A stretch of 36,327 nucleotides of DNA. It comes from a virus. Location: IMG/VR virus record IMGVR_UViG_3300000553_000134, positions 1-36,327 of that record; one strand, 5' to 3'. Positions 12,515-20,940 of the stretch are shown in pieces. The notes below the pieces were generated by a model, which was given only the letters and a program-made list of their open reading frames with translations, did not search any database and was not told the DNA's origin. How positions within the stretch are numbered: the first letter of the stretch is position 1; each line of letters starts with the position of its first letter. The position numbers were made by a program, and so were the translations under genes.

Positions 12515-14341
12515 ATGGAAAGCTCGCTTCTCCAATACTTCAAATCCGTCCACGACGGGGATATTGTCGATTGGGCGGATGGAAAGCTGAAAATCCCGTA
12601 CTCGACCCAGTACCCTATCTATGTCGCCAGCGTGTCCCCTTGGCTGATAGAACCGCTGCGCTGTCTATCAGATCCGAAAATTTACCGGGTTGATGTTCGA
12701 ATGCCCGCCGGAGCCGCGAAGTCATTGATCGGTGAAATCCTGATTGCTAAGAAATTTTGTGATGAGTCGGGGATGATATACTACGTCTGGCAGGCCGACG
12801 ACGAGGCCGGGGACGCGATGGAAGATCGGATATATCAACTGATCGAATCTAACGACTTTCTTTCAAGGCGCCTTCCGAGGGACCGAAACAAAAAGCGGAC
12901 GCATAAGCTATCCGCGCCCCATGTTACGATTTACGCGGTGGGGGCCAATGAGTCGGCGGCGCAGTCAAAGCGAGTTAACACGCTCATCATGGAAGAGCCG
13001 CATATGTGGAAGCCCGGAATGTACAAGGCGTTTATGGACCGCACAAAAAGCGTAAAAAATCCTCTGATATTGTCTTTGTCCACTGGGTCAATTTTGAATG
13101 ATGAATCCGACAAATCCTATTGTTCGGGATCGTGCGAGGAATGGCAGGTTCCGTGCCCGCATTGCCGCGAATACCAGACGATGACCGATAACCGCGACAG
13201 ACTTCTTGCCACCATTGACGATTCTACGATGGATGAAAATGGAGAATATAACTGGCCGGCGTTAATTCCAACAGTTCGCTACAACTGCGAGCATTGCGGA
13301 ATTGATTGGCCGACAGACAAGGAGTTTCGGCATGAGCAGGCAAAGCAAGGAAGATACAAAGTCACGAACCCGAACGCCCCTTCTAACCACAGAAGCTTTC
13401 ACATGGAGGCAGTTGGCATCTATTACGAAGGATTCGAGCTATCAGAAATCCTAAAGCTGAAACTTGAAGCCGTCCAATCGTACAAATGCGGATCCATTGA
13501 GCCGTTCAAGAATTACATGCAGAAACAGCGGGCTATGGCATGGGATGAATCCCCGTCAAATGACGATGACAAGGCCGCGTTTGACAGGACCAAGGGCAAT
13601 TATGCCAAGGGGGACCCTCATGAGTCGGAGCTTTCCCGATTCCTAACAATTGATAACCAAGCAGGGAAGGCGTCACGAGGTCAAGGTGCGCATCGTTGGT
13701 ACACCTGCCGTTCGTTCGGTCCTACGGAATGCCGACTGATAGACGAGGGGCGAGTTTCGACGTGGGAGGAAATGGAAGAGAAGCGGATTGAGCTTGGAGT
13801 CGAACCACGCCGAACGCTGGTCGATTGCGCGTTTGATACCATCGCCGTGCAAGAGGTATGCGTTAGATACGGCTGGCAGGCGCTATGGGGCGATACGACA
13901 AGCAAAGACTCGTTTCCTCACCATGAAAATGTGATGACTCCCAGCGGACCAATGCAGATAGTTCGCCACCACCCATATTCCCGCCCGCAGGCAGGACATG
14001 TCGGAATCGGAAAAAGCGGAAAGCAGTCGCAGGCGGTCTATTACTTCTGGTGCCAACGGCCTATCAAGGATCAATGGCATCGACTTATGGACGGGATGAC
14101 GACTTACCGTTGGACAGTCCCGCATGACGTGAGCGACGAATACCGAAAGCAAACCCGCGTTGAGTTCAAGAAGCAAATCACAGGCAAGGACGGGAAGAAA
14201 AAGTGGGAATGGTTTTTTCCGAAGGGTTGCGATAATCATCTAACTGACTGCGACCAGATGACGCTTGTGGCGGGATGGATGGACAAAAGAATCAAGATCT
14301 ATCTCGGGGCGATTGAAAACGAACAACAAACTAACGAATGA
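12515..14341 (+). CDS. Terminase large subunit, GpA family
   Basis: A 608-residue packaging ATPase-nuclease of the lambda GpA family (lambda gpA is ~641). The ATPase has a deviant Walker A (MPAGAAKS, K69) and Walker B VNTLIMEEPHM. A zinc knuckle pair typical of GpA follows (CPHCREYQ, later CEHCGIDWP). Nuclease-side acidic motifs include FLTIDNQAGK and LVDCAFDTIAVQEV. It cuts concatemers at the packaging site and pumps DNA through the portal. It begins after CCCTAAC with no Shine-Dalgarno sequence. Relationship to GpA implies cos-type ends, which agrees with a candidate site upstream. Confidence 0.9.
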   Translation: MESSLLQYFKSVHDGDIVDWADGKLKIPYSTQYPIYVASVSPWLIEPLRCLSDPKIYRVDVRMPAGAAKSLIGEILIAKKFCDESGMIYYVWQADDEAGDAMEDRIYQLIESNDFLSRRLPRDRNKKRTHKLSAPHVTIYAVGANESAAQSKRVNTLIMEEPHMWKPGMYKAFMDRTKSVKNPLILSLSTGSILNDESDKSYCSGSCEEWQVPCPHCREYQTMTDNRDRLLATIDDSTMDENGEYNWPALIPTVRYNCEHCGIDWPTDKEFRHEQAKQGRYKVTNPNAPSNHRSFHMEAVGIYYEGFELSEILKLKLEAVQSYKCGSIEPFKNYMQKQRAMAWDESPSNDDDKAAFDRTKGNYAKGDPHESELSRFLTIDNQAGKASRGQGAHRWYTCRSFGPTECRLIDEGRVSTWEEMEEKRIELGVEPRRTLVDCAFDTIAVQEVCVRYGWQALWGDTTSKDSFPHHENVMTPSGPMQIVRHHPYSRPQAGHVGIGKSGKQSQAVYYFWCQRPIKDQWHRLMDGMTTYRWTVPHDVSDEYRKQTRVEFKKQITGKDGKKKWEWFFPKGCDNHLTDCDQMTLVAGWMDKRIKIYLGAIENEQQTNE

Positions 14342-14342
14342 C

Positions 14343-14627
14343 ATGAAAACGATTGGAATGTGTAAGGATTGCGTGAGCTGGACTAGGACAAGCACGAGTC
14401 GAGGAGAATGCTCCGCTATTGGGGAGGATCACGGCGAATGCTTCGGGTGTGTCCATTGGAAGGCGAAAGAACAGTTAGGCAAAAATCTGAATCCTAACTA
14501 CCAGCCAAGCACGGCGGAGGAACGTCTGATAGACGACCTTCGGATCGAGAACGATTGCGCCGTGCGGAAAATCCAACGACTCAGCTCGGCGCTTGTAACG
14601 CTTGGAATCGACCCGACGCAAATCTAA
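14343..14627 (+). CDS. Cys-rich small protein
   Basis: A 94-residue protein (MKTIGMCKDCVSWTRTSTSR, then GECSAIG and GECFGCVHWKAKE). Five of its cysteines fall into CxxC-like pairs, suggesting one zinc ribbon. The C-terminus is a helix (AEERLIDDLRIENDCAVRKI). It starts just after the large terminase stop (14339-14341). I recall similar Cys-rich small proteins in phage genomes but no function. Confidence 0.6.
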   Translation: MKTIGMCKDCVSWTRTSTSRGECSAIGEDHGECFGCVHWKAKEQLGKNLNPNYQPSTAEERLIDDLRIENDCAVRKIQRLSSALVTLGIDPTQI

Positions 14628-14628
14628 G

Positions 14629-14701
14629 TGGAGCGGGAGAGGATCGAACTCTCAACATCCTGTTTGCAAGGCAGGTGCTCTGCCGATTGAGCTACCGTCC
14701 C
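14629..14701 (-). tRNA. tRNA-Ala (anticodon UGC)
   Basis: A 73-base cloverleaf on the minus strand. D-arm GCTC/GAGC, anticodon loop CTTGCAA with anticodon TGC, T-arm GAGAG-TTCGATC-CTCTC. The acceptor GGGACGG pairs with CCGCTCC including a G3-U70 wobble, the classic alanine identity element. Two mismatches are visible: A4-C69 in the acceptor and C31-A39 at the base of the anticodon loop. The CCA end is not encoded. It follows the minus-strand gene at 14801-15784 and may be co-transcribed. It is functional or mildly degenerate. Confidence 0.85.
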
Positions 14702-14800
14702 GAGGTGGCCGCCCGCCGAACCCTACATTATCAAAATGTGGAGTTGACGGGCTGAGCCGCAGGAAAGATTTCACAGATTCCCGCAAAAGTCAATAAAATA

Positions 14801-15784
14801 CTACCAGACCACCCTCGCGTCAAGAATCGTGTTAGTGGTGTTCGCGTTTGTTAGGACGTTGAACCTAATATATTCATGCAGCTCTGAAAAGCTTGTGTGA
14901 TGTTCTCCCGCGCCAAGTGTTAACGTCCCCTCGCTTGTCTCTCGCCATGTTAGAAGATCGTCGGAATACTCGAAATTTCCAGTGATGGCTTGCGAGGTGT
15001 AAATCCGGTACATGGCCTGCGACCCTCCGACCGGGATATACCCGCAGACGGCCAGCATAAGCGCGGGTAGTGTTTCGGAGGTCCTATCTGGCGCGTTAAA
15101 TGTTAGGGAATTAGACGCGCTCAAAACGCTTGGAGCGAGTGAGAAAAGCGTAATGCCGTCAACTCCCCCGATGGGTACGCGCTTGGAGAAATTCGAGGCG
15201 CTCTCAGTGATGACCCATGCCAACTGTCGCGAACAGGCGATGCGGTCGGTGAGCGTGATTACATCGACCGAAAGCGATCCTATCACAAAAGGATTTGCTA
15301 GAGTTAGGGAGTAGTAGTCAACTCCAATAGTCCCGTCAGCGTTTATTGCATGGCACAAGTGGGCCACGGTATCTGCAATTGTCGCTCCGATCTTAACGTC
15401 ACCGGGCGACGCCATAGTTGATTTGAACCGACACGGCCACAGGTTGCCATAAAGTCCAATTGATAAAGTATCGCCATCCGCCGGGTTCGAGTCCATCCGC
15501 AAATCACCGATTGCTGAAACGCCAGGAGCAATCCCGGTGATGGTTCCTACCGGAGGGGCGCCTGTGATCGCCTGAGTGAGCGAGGAGAAAAGTGAAGCCC
15601 CGCTTTTTTCAACTTTGCCGCTCAGAGTAATGCCTTCGACCGCTGGCGAGCCGGAAACCGTTCCGTAAACTGACACGTAGCCAGTTTCGGATGCGGATGT
15701 TGACCGGATGATAACTTTGCCTGATGTGACAGGCTGGGCTGATAGCGGATTCCCTGACGTTGTCGAAAATGCTTGGTTTGACAT
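14801..15784 (-). CDS. Virion-like beta-rich protein on the opposite strand
   Basis: A 327-residue protein, the largest minus-strand gene. Its composition is rich in S, T, G and V in short beta-strand segments (GKVIIRSTSASETGYVSVYG, then SPAVEGITLSGKVEKSG), like phage tail or decoration proteins. The end (DDLLTWRETSEGTLTLG and HEYIRFNVLT) resembles receptor-binding or carbohydrate-binding sandwich domains. No signal peptide or catalytic motif is visible. It sits against the late-gene direction between terminase and portal, divergent from the gpW-like gene. Its coding strand carries CTAAC five times, like the plus-strand genes, so it shares the genome's bias. Function unknown; a host-interaction moron is possible. 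Confidence 0.6.
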   Translation of the reverse strand: MSNQAFSTTSGNPLSAQPVTSGKVIIRSTSASETGYVSVYGTVSGSPAVEGITLSGKVEKSGASLFSSLTQAITGAPPVGTITGIAPGVSAIGDLRMDSNPADGDTLSIGLYGNLWPCRFKSTMASPGDVKIGATIADTVAHLCHAINADGTIGVDYYSLTLANPFVIGSLSVDVITLTDRIACSRQLAWVITESASNFSKRVPIGGVDGITLFSLAPSVLSASNSLTFNAPDRTSETLPALMLAVCGYIPVGGSQAMYRIYTSQAITGNFEYSDDLLTWRETSEGTLTLGAGEHHTSFSELHEYIRFNVLTNANTTNTILDARVVW

Positions 15785-15878
15785 GCCCGCAATTACCCCA
15801 TATTTTCGTTTTTTACCACTGAAAAATTCTGAAAATAATTCTTGCTGTTTCTGATTACGGGTGACAAACCGATTTTAG
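15785..15878. promoter_or_regulatory. Divergent intergenic region with AT-rich element
   Basis: The gap separates the minus-strand virion-like gene from the plus-strand head operon. It contains TGAAAATAATTCTTGC (15830-15845), matching the AT-rich tract plus CTTGCG of the promoters at 4649-4700 (minus) and 33195-33237. A matching -10 is not obvious on plus. On minus, TTGTCA and further AT-rich boxes exist. A divergent promoter pair is likely but not resolved. Confidence 0.4.
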
Positions 15879-16133
15879 ATGGCAGTTAGACAAGCACTTG
15901 TGGGACTCGAAGCGGCAGATTTGGTCGCGATCAGAGATGCGTGCAAGCAAGCCATTGTTGCCGGGGCTGTGCGGGGTATCAGCTATACCATCGCGGGCAG
16001 GTCGTTCTCGTTCCCGTCGCTAGAATCAGCGCAAAATACTCTCCAGGAGGCTGCTTATGCCTTGGGGCTTCTAACGGGTGCCCGAAGCGAAGTAGTTAGG
16101 CCAAACTTTAACCCCGGTTTTGGCCGCCAATGA
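15879..16133 (+). CDS. gpW-like head-tail joining protein
   Basis: An 84-residue protein between terminase and portal, the place of W in lambda (A-W-B). A helical first half (GLEAADLVAIRDACKQAIVA) is followed by a short hairpin (ISYTIAGRSFSFPSLES) and a second helix, the helix-hairpin-helix pattern of gpW. gpW (68 residues in lambda) closes the portal after packaging. It overlaps the portal start by four bases (ATGA at 16130). Confidence rests on order and pattern. Confidence 0.6.
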   Translation: MAVRQALVGLEAADLVAIRDACKQAIVAGAVRGISYTIAGRSFSFPSLESAQNTLQEAAYALGLLTGARSEVVRPNFNPGFGRQ

Positions 16134-18844
16134 TTCCCGCGTACAAGCCGTCACTTTTGACTCGGGCAGTTGGCCGGGTTTCGCCTTCCGCCGGAATCAA
16201 GCGGATGCAGGCCGAAATCGCCTTGCATAGATACCGATATGAGGGGGCGGAAATGAGCCACAAGCGGGCTTCTGCCCCGCAAAACATGTCGCCTAACGCA
16301 TTCGACGTTCAACGCGACAGGCTACAACTCATGCGGGAGGCGGAAGACTTGGAGCGCAATTTCCCGCCCGCCGCCTACTTGAACCGCAAATACGCACTCT
16401 ACGTCGCTCCTGTCAGTTATCACGCGATGACCGGCGACCACGCTTTAGACGCCGAGATTGAAGAGTACCTTAATCACGAGGTATTTCCTAACTGCGACCA
16501 TACCGGGCGATATGACTTCTTTCGAATGATGGGCTTTGGCGTCATGGGGGCAAATCGTGGAGGGGACTACGGATTCGCCTTTACGCGCCCCGGCAGCAAC
16601 TCGGAAATGAGCGAGGATGAGATTCTTGAACACGATTTAAGGATCCAAGCAATCGAGCCTGACCGAATTGGCGGCGTGTATCAAAATACCGTTAGTAATA
16701 CATACGTCGCCGGGTTGAACATCGGCCCTAACGGTGAAATTGTTTCGTTCAAAATCTTCCACAGGAGCATGACGACGAATTGTTATGACGATCCCGTTGA
16801 TGTTCCAGCAAAGGATTTTGTTCACCTAACAGACCCTCTGCGAATTGATATGTACCGGAGTGTGACGCGCCTCGCTCCGGCCATCAAGGACCTTCGCGAC
16901 CTTTATGAGTCGATGGAGTACGTGATGGGAAAAATGAAGCTCGCGAGCGCGATGACCGTCTTTACGAACTCCAACGGCGCTACGGCCGGTGACGGGGCGT
17001 ATGACCCATATAGAACCGATCTGTCCAGCGGAGCAACCGCGTTCCAACAAGACATTTCCTTCGGGCAAATAAACCACCTTTCGGGCGGTACGGACATTAA
17101 ATTTCCGGCTAGTGCCAGCCCCAGCGATCAAGAGCAATGGCTAATCGTTCAGAAGTTGAAATTCGTCGCGATGGCATACGGCCTGCCGTTCTCATTCGCA
17201 TTCGACGCTGGCGCACTTGGTGGCGTTTCCGCTCGGCTTGAAAGCGAACTCGCTAAGGATGAATTTGAGCGAGGACAGCGGGAAATTATCACGCCCGCCG
17301 CTACCAGAATAAAGAACACGTTCCTAACCGACGCTTGCGCCAAGGGGATTTGGCCCGTCTCGAAACTCCAACAAATTTGCCGGGGCCGATGGGGTTTTCG
17401 CCCCCACCCGCAACCGGACCTCGGTAAAGAGGCGACCGCTGCCGTAACGCTCTACCAGCAGGGCTTGCTAGATCCGATCCAATACTGGACAGAAAACGGA
17501 GGCAATCCCGAAGGCGTGGCCGATAACATGGTCCGGTGGGCAAAAATCAAGCGCGACAAAGCCACCGAGGCAGGGATGGAAGTTGCGGACGTGTTTGGCA
17601 ACGGCCCCACAATGCCCCTCAGCGTGTCGGAATCGAGCACGGATAGCACGACAACAGACAAATCATCCTATGGCGACTCTAAAAAAAAATTAGAGAAACA
17701 TGACTTCAAATCCAAAATTCCGTTTGACGAGTCGGAACACCCACGAGCGGAGAACGGGGAGTTTGGCAGCGGGGGTGCGCAAGCAGGCCGCAGCCAGCGG
17801 GCCAATGTTGGAACACTCCAACACGCGGAGAGGGTCGGAGAAGGAAAGGACGCGACTCTTATGATCAACGGGAAACCAGCTCCCGACTTTATCAAAGCAG
17901 GGATGATTCCTCCCGCTTATTCTCGGAACATTCAAATCGCCACTGATAGAAATTCGGACGTTTGGGCCAAAATGGAAGACGCGAAAGGGAACCCGAAGAC
18001 CGTCTATAACCCTGACTTTTTGAAGCGCAACGAAACGATCAAATGGGCGCGGACAAACGAAGGTGTTGGCAAAGCTGATTCCATTCGCTCGCAAATCCAT
18101 AACGACCGAAACAAAGGCTCGAATAAAGAAGAGGCCGATGCGTCTTGGCTAATGTCACAGCAGGCCACCCGCCCCGGCAGCGATGAAGATACGAAGGGTA
18201 GCAAGGCGCTATGGTCGAAACCAGTTAGCGCAAGCGACTTCGTTTTAACGCCGGATCCGAAAGGGCCGCCCAAGGTTTCTTTGAAAGTTGGTGAGTCTGA
18301 CATTCCCATCCGTGACGAAAAGGCTCGTGCTGAAATCGAGTCCCGCATTTCCAACGGTCGGCCAATGGGAGATGCTGGATACTGGCTCAAGTCTCACGGC
18401 GCGACAACGCTGGAAGGTCGGCACGTCGTTCAAAATCCCGATGGCAGCGCCAGCCTGCAATTTATGGGCAAGGAGGGCGTTTGGCATAATCACAAGATTG
18501 GAGACGCCAACCTATCGAAGATGCTGCTTGATAGAAAAGCGGCGAGCGGAGACACCGGCAAGTTATTCGATACCGACTACAACAAGGTTTCCAAATACGT
18601 CGGCGGTTTGGGCGGTGGCGGATTCTCCCCGAAAGACCTCCGCACGATCCGCGCCAACGAGCTTGCCCAAAAGGAAATCGGAAACAAACCGATAGAAGTT
18701 GGAAGCGAAAAGGAGCGCATGGAACTTATCAAGGGCATCGCAGAAAAGGTTTCAAGCGTGCTGGGAAATCGGCCGGCACAAGCTCTAACGAGCTACATCA
18801 ATCCGATGATTTTCAATGCAATCAAAGTGAGGCAATCAGCATGA
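16130..18844 (+). CDS. Portal protein fused to a type IB topoisomerase-like domain
   Basis: A 904-residue protein. Residues 1-~500 are a lambda-like portal (gpB, ~530 residues): SPSAGIKRMQAEIALHRY, a KIFHRSM segment, and FDAGALGGVSARLESELAKD. This is the dodecameric channel for DNA entry and exit. Residues ~500-560 are low-complexity and include FDESEHPRAENGEFGSGG, a linker motif I recall from phage head proteins. From ~600 the sequence follows type IB topoisomerases: PPAYSRNIQIATD, AKGNPKTVYNPDF, KWARTN, then ATTLEGRHVV (R764), FMGKEGVWHNH (K781), SPKDLRTIRANELA (R838), LGNRPA (N880) and TSYINP (Y889). All five catalytic positions are occupied. A run of nine A's (17681-17689) marks the joint. 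Confidence 0.85.
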   Translation: MIPAYKPSLLTRAVGRVSPSAGIKRMQAEIALHRYRYEGAEMSHKRASAPQNMSPNAFDVQRDRLQLMREAEDLERNFPPAAYLNRKYALYVAPVSYHAMTGDHALDAEIEEYLNHEVFPNCDHTGRYDFFRMMGFGVMGANRGGDYGFAFTRPGSNSEMSEDEILEHDLRIQAIEPDRIGGVYQNTVSNTYVAGLNIGPNGEIVSFKIFHRSMTTNCYDDPVDVPAKDFVHLTDPLRIDMYRSVTRLAPAIKDLRDLYESMEYVMGKMKLASAMTVFTNSNGATAGDGAYDPYRTDLSSGATAFQQDISFGQINHLSGGTDIKFPASASPSDQEQWLIVQKLKFVAMAYGLPFSFAFDAGALGGVSARLESELAKDEFERGQREIITPAATRIKNTFLTDACAKGIWPVSKLQQICRGRWGFRPHPQPDLGKEATAAVTLYQQGLLDPIQYWTENGGNPEGVADNMVRWAKIKRDKATEAGMEVADVFGNGPTMPLSVSESSTDSTTTDKSSYGDSKKKLEKHDFKSKIPFDESEHPRAENGEFGSGGAQAGRSQRANVGTLQHAERVGEGKDATLMINGKPAPDFIKAGMIPPAYSRNIQIATDRNSDVWAKMEDAKGNPKTVYNPDFLKRNETIKWARTNEGVGKADSIRSQIHNDRNKGSNKEEADASWLMSQQATRPGSDEDTKGSKALWSKPVSASDFVLTPDPKGPPKVSLKVGESDIPIRDEKARAEIESRISNGRPMGDAGYWLKSHGATTLEGRHVVQNPDGSASLQFMGKEGVWHNHKIGDANLSKMLLDRKAASGDTGKLFDTDYNKVSKYVGGLGGGGFSPKDLRTIRANELAQKEIGNKPIEVGSEKERMELIKGIAEKVSSVLGNRPAQALTSYINPMIFNAIKVRQSA

Positions 18845-19497
18845 AACTAGCAAATTCACCAGTTGATGTTAGCTTCGGCGAGCATGACGAACCGGATTGG
18901 AAATCCAATTCTCCAGTTCCTACCTCGCACGATGAAGACGCGGACAGCGAAGACGCCACCGACGAAGAGACGGATTACACCGCGTCAATTCTCGGATTTG
19001 ACCCTAAGGAACTTTTCAAGCCGCAAGGCCAAGGCAAGAAGTTCTCTCTCCACCAATACCGCGAGGCCGATTCGAGCATCAACGACAAGCTAGCCAAAGA
19101 GCGCGGCAACGTAGATTTTGCTGAGGGATGGATTGACGACGTTCGGGCCGATATTGCCGACGCTGAAAAATCAGGAGACGCGGAGGGACTTCAAAAATCA
19201 CGAATAGAACTCGACAAGGCTAACTCATATCTGAGCGATCACAAGGCAGCTTTGGAGCAACTACAGGGACGCCGCGACAGGCGCGACACGGTGAAGCCAC
19301 AGAAGCCGGAAGAGGCCAAGGTGGACCGCGTGGCGAAGGCCAAGCTTCGCGACGATAGGCACGCACTGGTGCAAGCTCTAATCGCTTCGGGACGGCCTGA
19401 TAACGAGGCTTACGCAATCGCCTACAAAGTAACCCAGGAGGGCAAATTCGACAAATCGAAGCTGCCCGAAGACATCCGAGAAAAATATTACCAATGA
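18841..19497 (+). CDS. Hypothetical head-region protein, acidic and coiled-coil
   Basis: A 218-residue protein starting at the ATGA overlap with the portal-topoisomerase gene and ending in another overlap with the protease (19494). The first 50 residues are very acidic (DEDADSEDATDEETDY). Residues ~70-150 are charged and helical (DVRADIADAEKSGDAEGLQK), and the end is a short helical unit (ALVQALIASGRPDNEAYAIA) with KLPEDIREKYYQ. This composition suits a scaffold or internal head protein. Being locked between portal and protease supports a head assembly role, possibly as partner of the topoisomerase domain; that is inference. Confidence 0.55.
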   Translation: MKLANSPVDVSFGEHDEPDWKSNSPVPTSHDEDADSEDATDEETDYTASILGFDPKELFKPQGQGKKFSLHQYREADSSINDKLAKERGNVDFAEGWIDDVRADIADAEKSGDAEGLQKSRIELDKANSYLSDHKAALEQLQGRRDRRDTVKPQKPEEAKVDRVAKAKLRDDRHALVQALIASGRPDNEAYAIAYKVTQEGKFDKSKLPEDIREKYYQ

Positions 19498-20522
19498 AGC
19501 ACTACGCCACCAAGTTAGGAACCCCTCGAGTTGAAGAATCGACCGACACGATCTATGGCGTTTCCCTCATTTCGTTAGGAAATGCGGAAGGTCACTTTGA
19601 CAAAAAAGGGCGTCAGGAAGTCGTTGATGAAGTGACATTGCAGCAGGTGTTCAAATACTGCGTCGGGGCGAAAACCGTAAAGATAAAGGCCAATCACAAC
19701 GGCCAGGTCGAGGAAGTAATCGGCTGGTGCGACAACTTCTCGCTGCAAGCCGAAAAGGTCATTGCCGACGCGCACTTTTACGACACAGAACCCCTCCGAC
19801 TCAAGCTGTACGCAATCGCCAAGAAGAACCCTGACCATATCGCAATCTCGCTAGAGTTCACGGGCGAAGATAAGGCGAGGGGCGAAATTTCACTTTCCCG
19901 CTGCGAACAAGTAGTTGCGGCGTCGTTCGTCTCCGAAGGCGCGGCGAACAAATCACTTTTTTCGGCCAATCCGCCGGAAGATGAAAAAGACAACACTAAC
20001 AAAACAACCACCAAAATGGAAGATAAAGACAAGACGGCGGATGAAGAAACCGCCCTAACGAAGTTGCAAAAACAATTCGACGAGTACAAGAAAAAGTACG
20101 GTCCCGAAGATGACGAACCCGATGGCGACGAAGGCAAGGGAGAGCCCGGCGATGAAGACGGCGACGAGGCCAAAAAGCTGAAGGCCAAAAAGCTGGAGGT
20201 TGCCGACGATCCTGAAAAGCAACCCAAAGGCAGCGACCCTGAAAAGACCTATTCCAAGAAGGACTTGGAATCCGCTATTTCTGCCGCCGCAAACTCCGCC
20301 GTGAAGAAATTCGCCGCAACAATTGGAGTTACCAAGCTGTCACCCGGCGGAAACGCTGGCGAGGTGGCCAAGGAAAAGTCGTGGGATCAAATCGTCGATG
20401 CGGAAAAAGCCAACCACAAAGGCGACCGCAACTTGGCGATGGCTCACTGCCTTTCTCGCCTCGCCTCCGAACCTGAATGGCGCAAAGCATATTCATCTAG
20501 CCGCCTCGTAAAACACAGCTAA
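19494..20522 (+). CDS. Prohead protease fused to scaffold
   Basis: A 342-residue protein. Residues 1-~155 fit the herpesvirus-like serine protease fold of phage prohead proteases: KIKANHNGQ (H68), DHIAISLEF (S119 as nucleophile, H115 adjacent) and VVAASFVSEGAANKSLF at the end, a typical terminal motif. The rest is a charged linker (KTADEETALTKLQKQFDEYK, acidic GDEGKGEPGDEDGDE) and a C-terminal helix, as in protease-scaffold fusions. It would cleave scaffold and head protein termini during maturation, and might also cut the linker of the portal fusion. It lies directly before decoration and major capsid genes. Confidence 0.8.
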   Translation: MKHYATKLGTPRVEESTDTIYGVSLISLGNAEGHFDKKGRQEVVDEVTLQQVFKYCVGAKTVKIKANHNGQVEEVIGWCDNFSLQAEKVIADAHFYDTEPLRLKLYAIAKKNPDHIAISLEFTGEDKARGEISLSRCEQVVAASFVSEGAANKSLFSANPPEDEKDNTNKTTTKMEDKDKTADEETALTKLQKQFDEYKKKYGPEDDEPDGDEGKGEPGDEDGDEAKKLKAKKLEVADDPEKQPKGSDPEKTYSKKDLESAISAAANSAVKKFAATIGVTKLSPGGNAGEVAKEKSWDQIVDAEKANHKGDRNLAMAHCLSRLASEPEWRKAYSSSRLVKHS

Positions 20523-20549
20523 CACCTAACAATAAAAGAATCTAACATT

Positions 20550-20903
20550 ATGGCTTCTCAAAATGACATTGGCTTCAAAAGCCTTCAAGCATCCGGCGCA
20601 ATTAGCGCATATATCATCGTCGCGCTGCAAGCGGACGGAACTATCACCGCCGCTGGCCTTGAAGCAAAAGGCATCGGCGTTACGCAAGAAGACGTGGCAG
20701 ACGCCGCTTATTGCAACGTCAAGTTGTGGAGCTCCCCTGGCACGTTCAAGGTGCAAGTAACTGGCACCGCAGTTACTGCCGCAAGCACCTATACCACCGT
20801 CACCGGTGGGCGCGTCGGATCGACCATCACAACGGCGCGTGTCGTGTGCCACTCAAACGCCGTGGCATCTAACGGAATTATTACGGAATTTCAAGCACTC
20901 TAA
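20550..20903 (+). CDS. Capsid decoration protein (DUF2190-like)
   Basis: A 117-residue beta-rich protein (YIIVALQADGTITAAGLEAK, then VKLWSSPGTFKVQVTGTAVT). It precedes the major capsid gene, where lambda places gpD and other siphoviruses a small cement protein. Length and G/T/V-rich strands match this class. It would bind trimer axes of the expanded shell and stiffen it. Upstream leader has CTAAC twice and no Shine-Dalgarno sequence. Confidence 0.65.
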   Translation: MASQNDIGFKSLQASGAISAYIIVALQADGTITAAGLEAKGIGVTQEDVADAAYCNVKLWSSPGTFKVQVTGTAVTAASTYTTVTGGRVGSTITTARVVCHSNAVASNGIITEFQAL

Positions 20904-20940
20904 CTTACCCACAATCAAAGGTTTCTAACCAACTACTACC

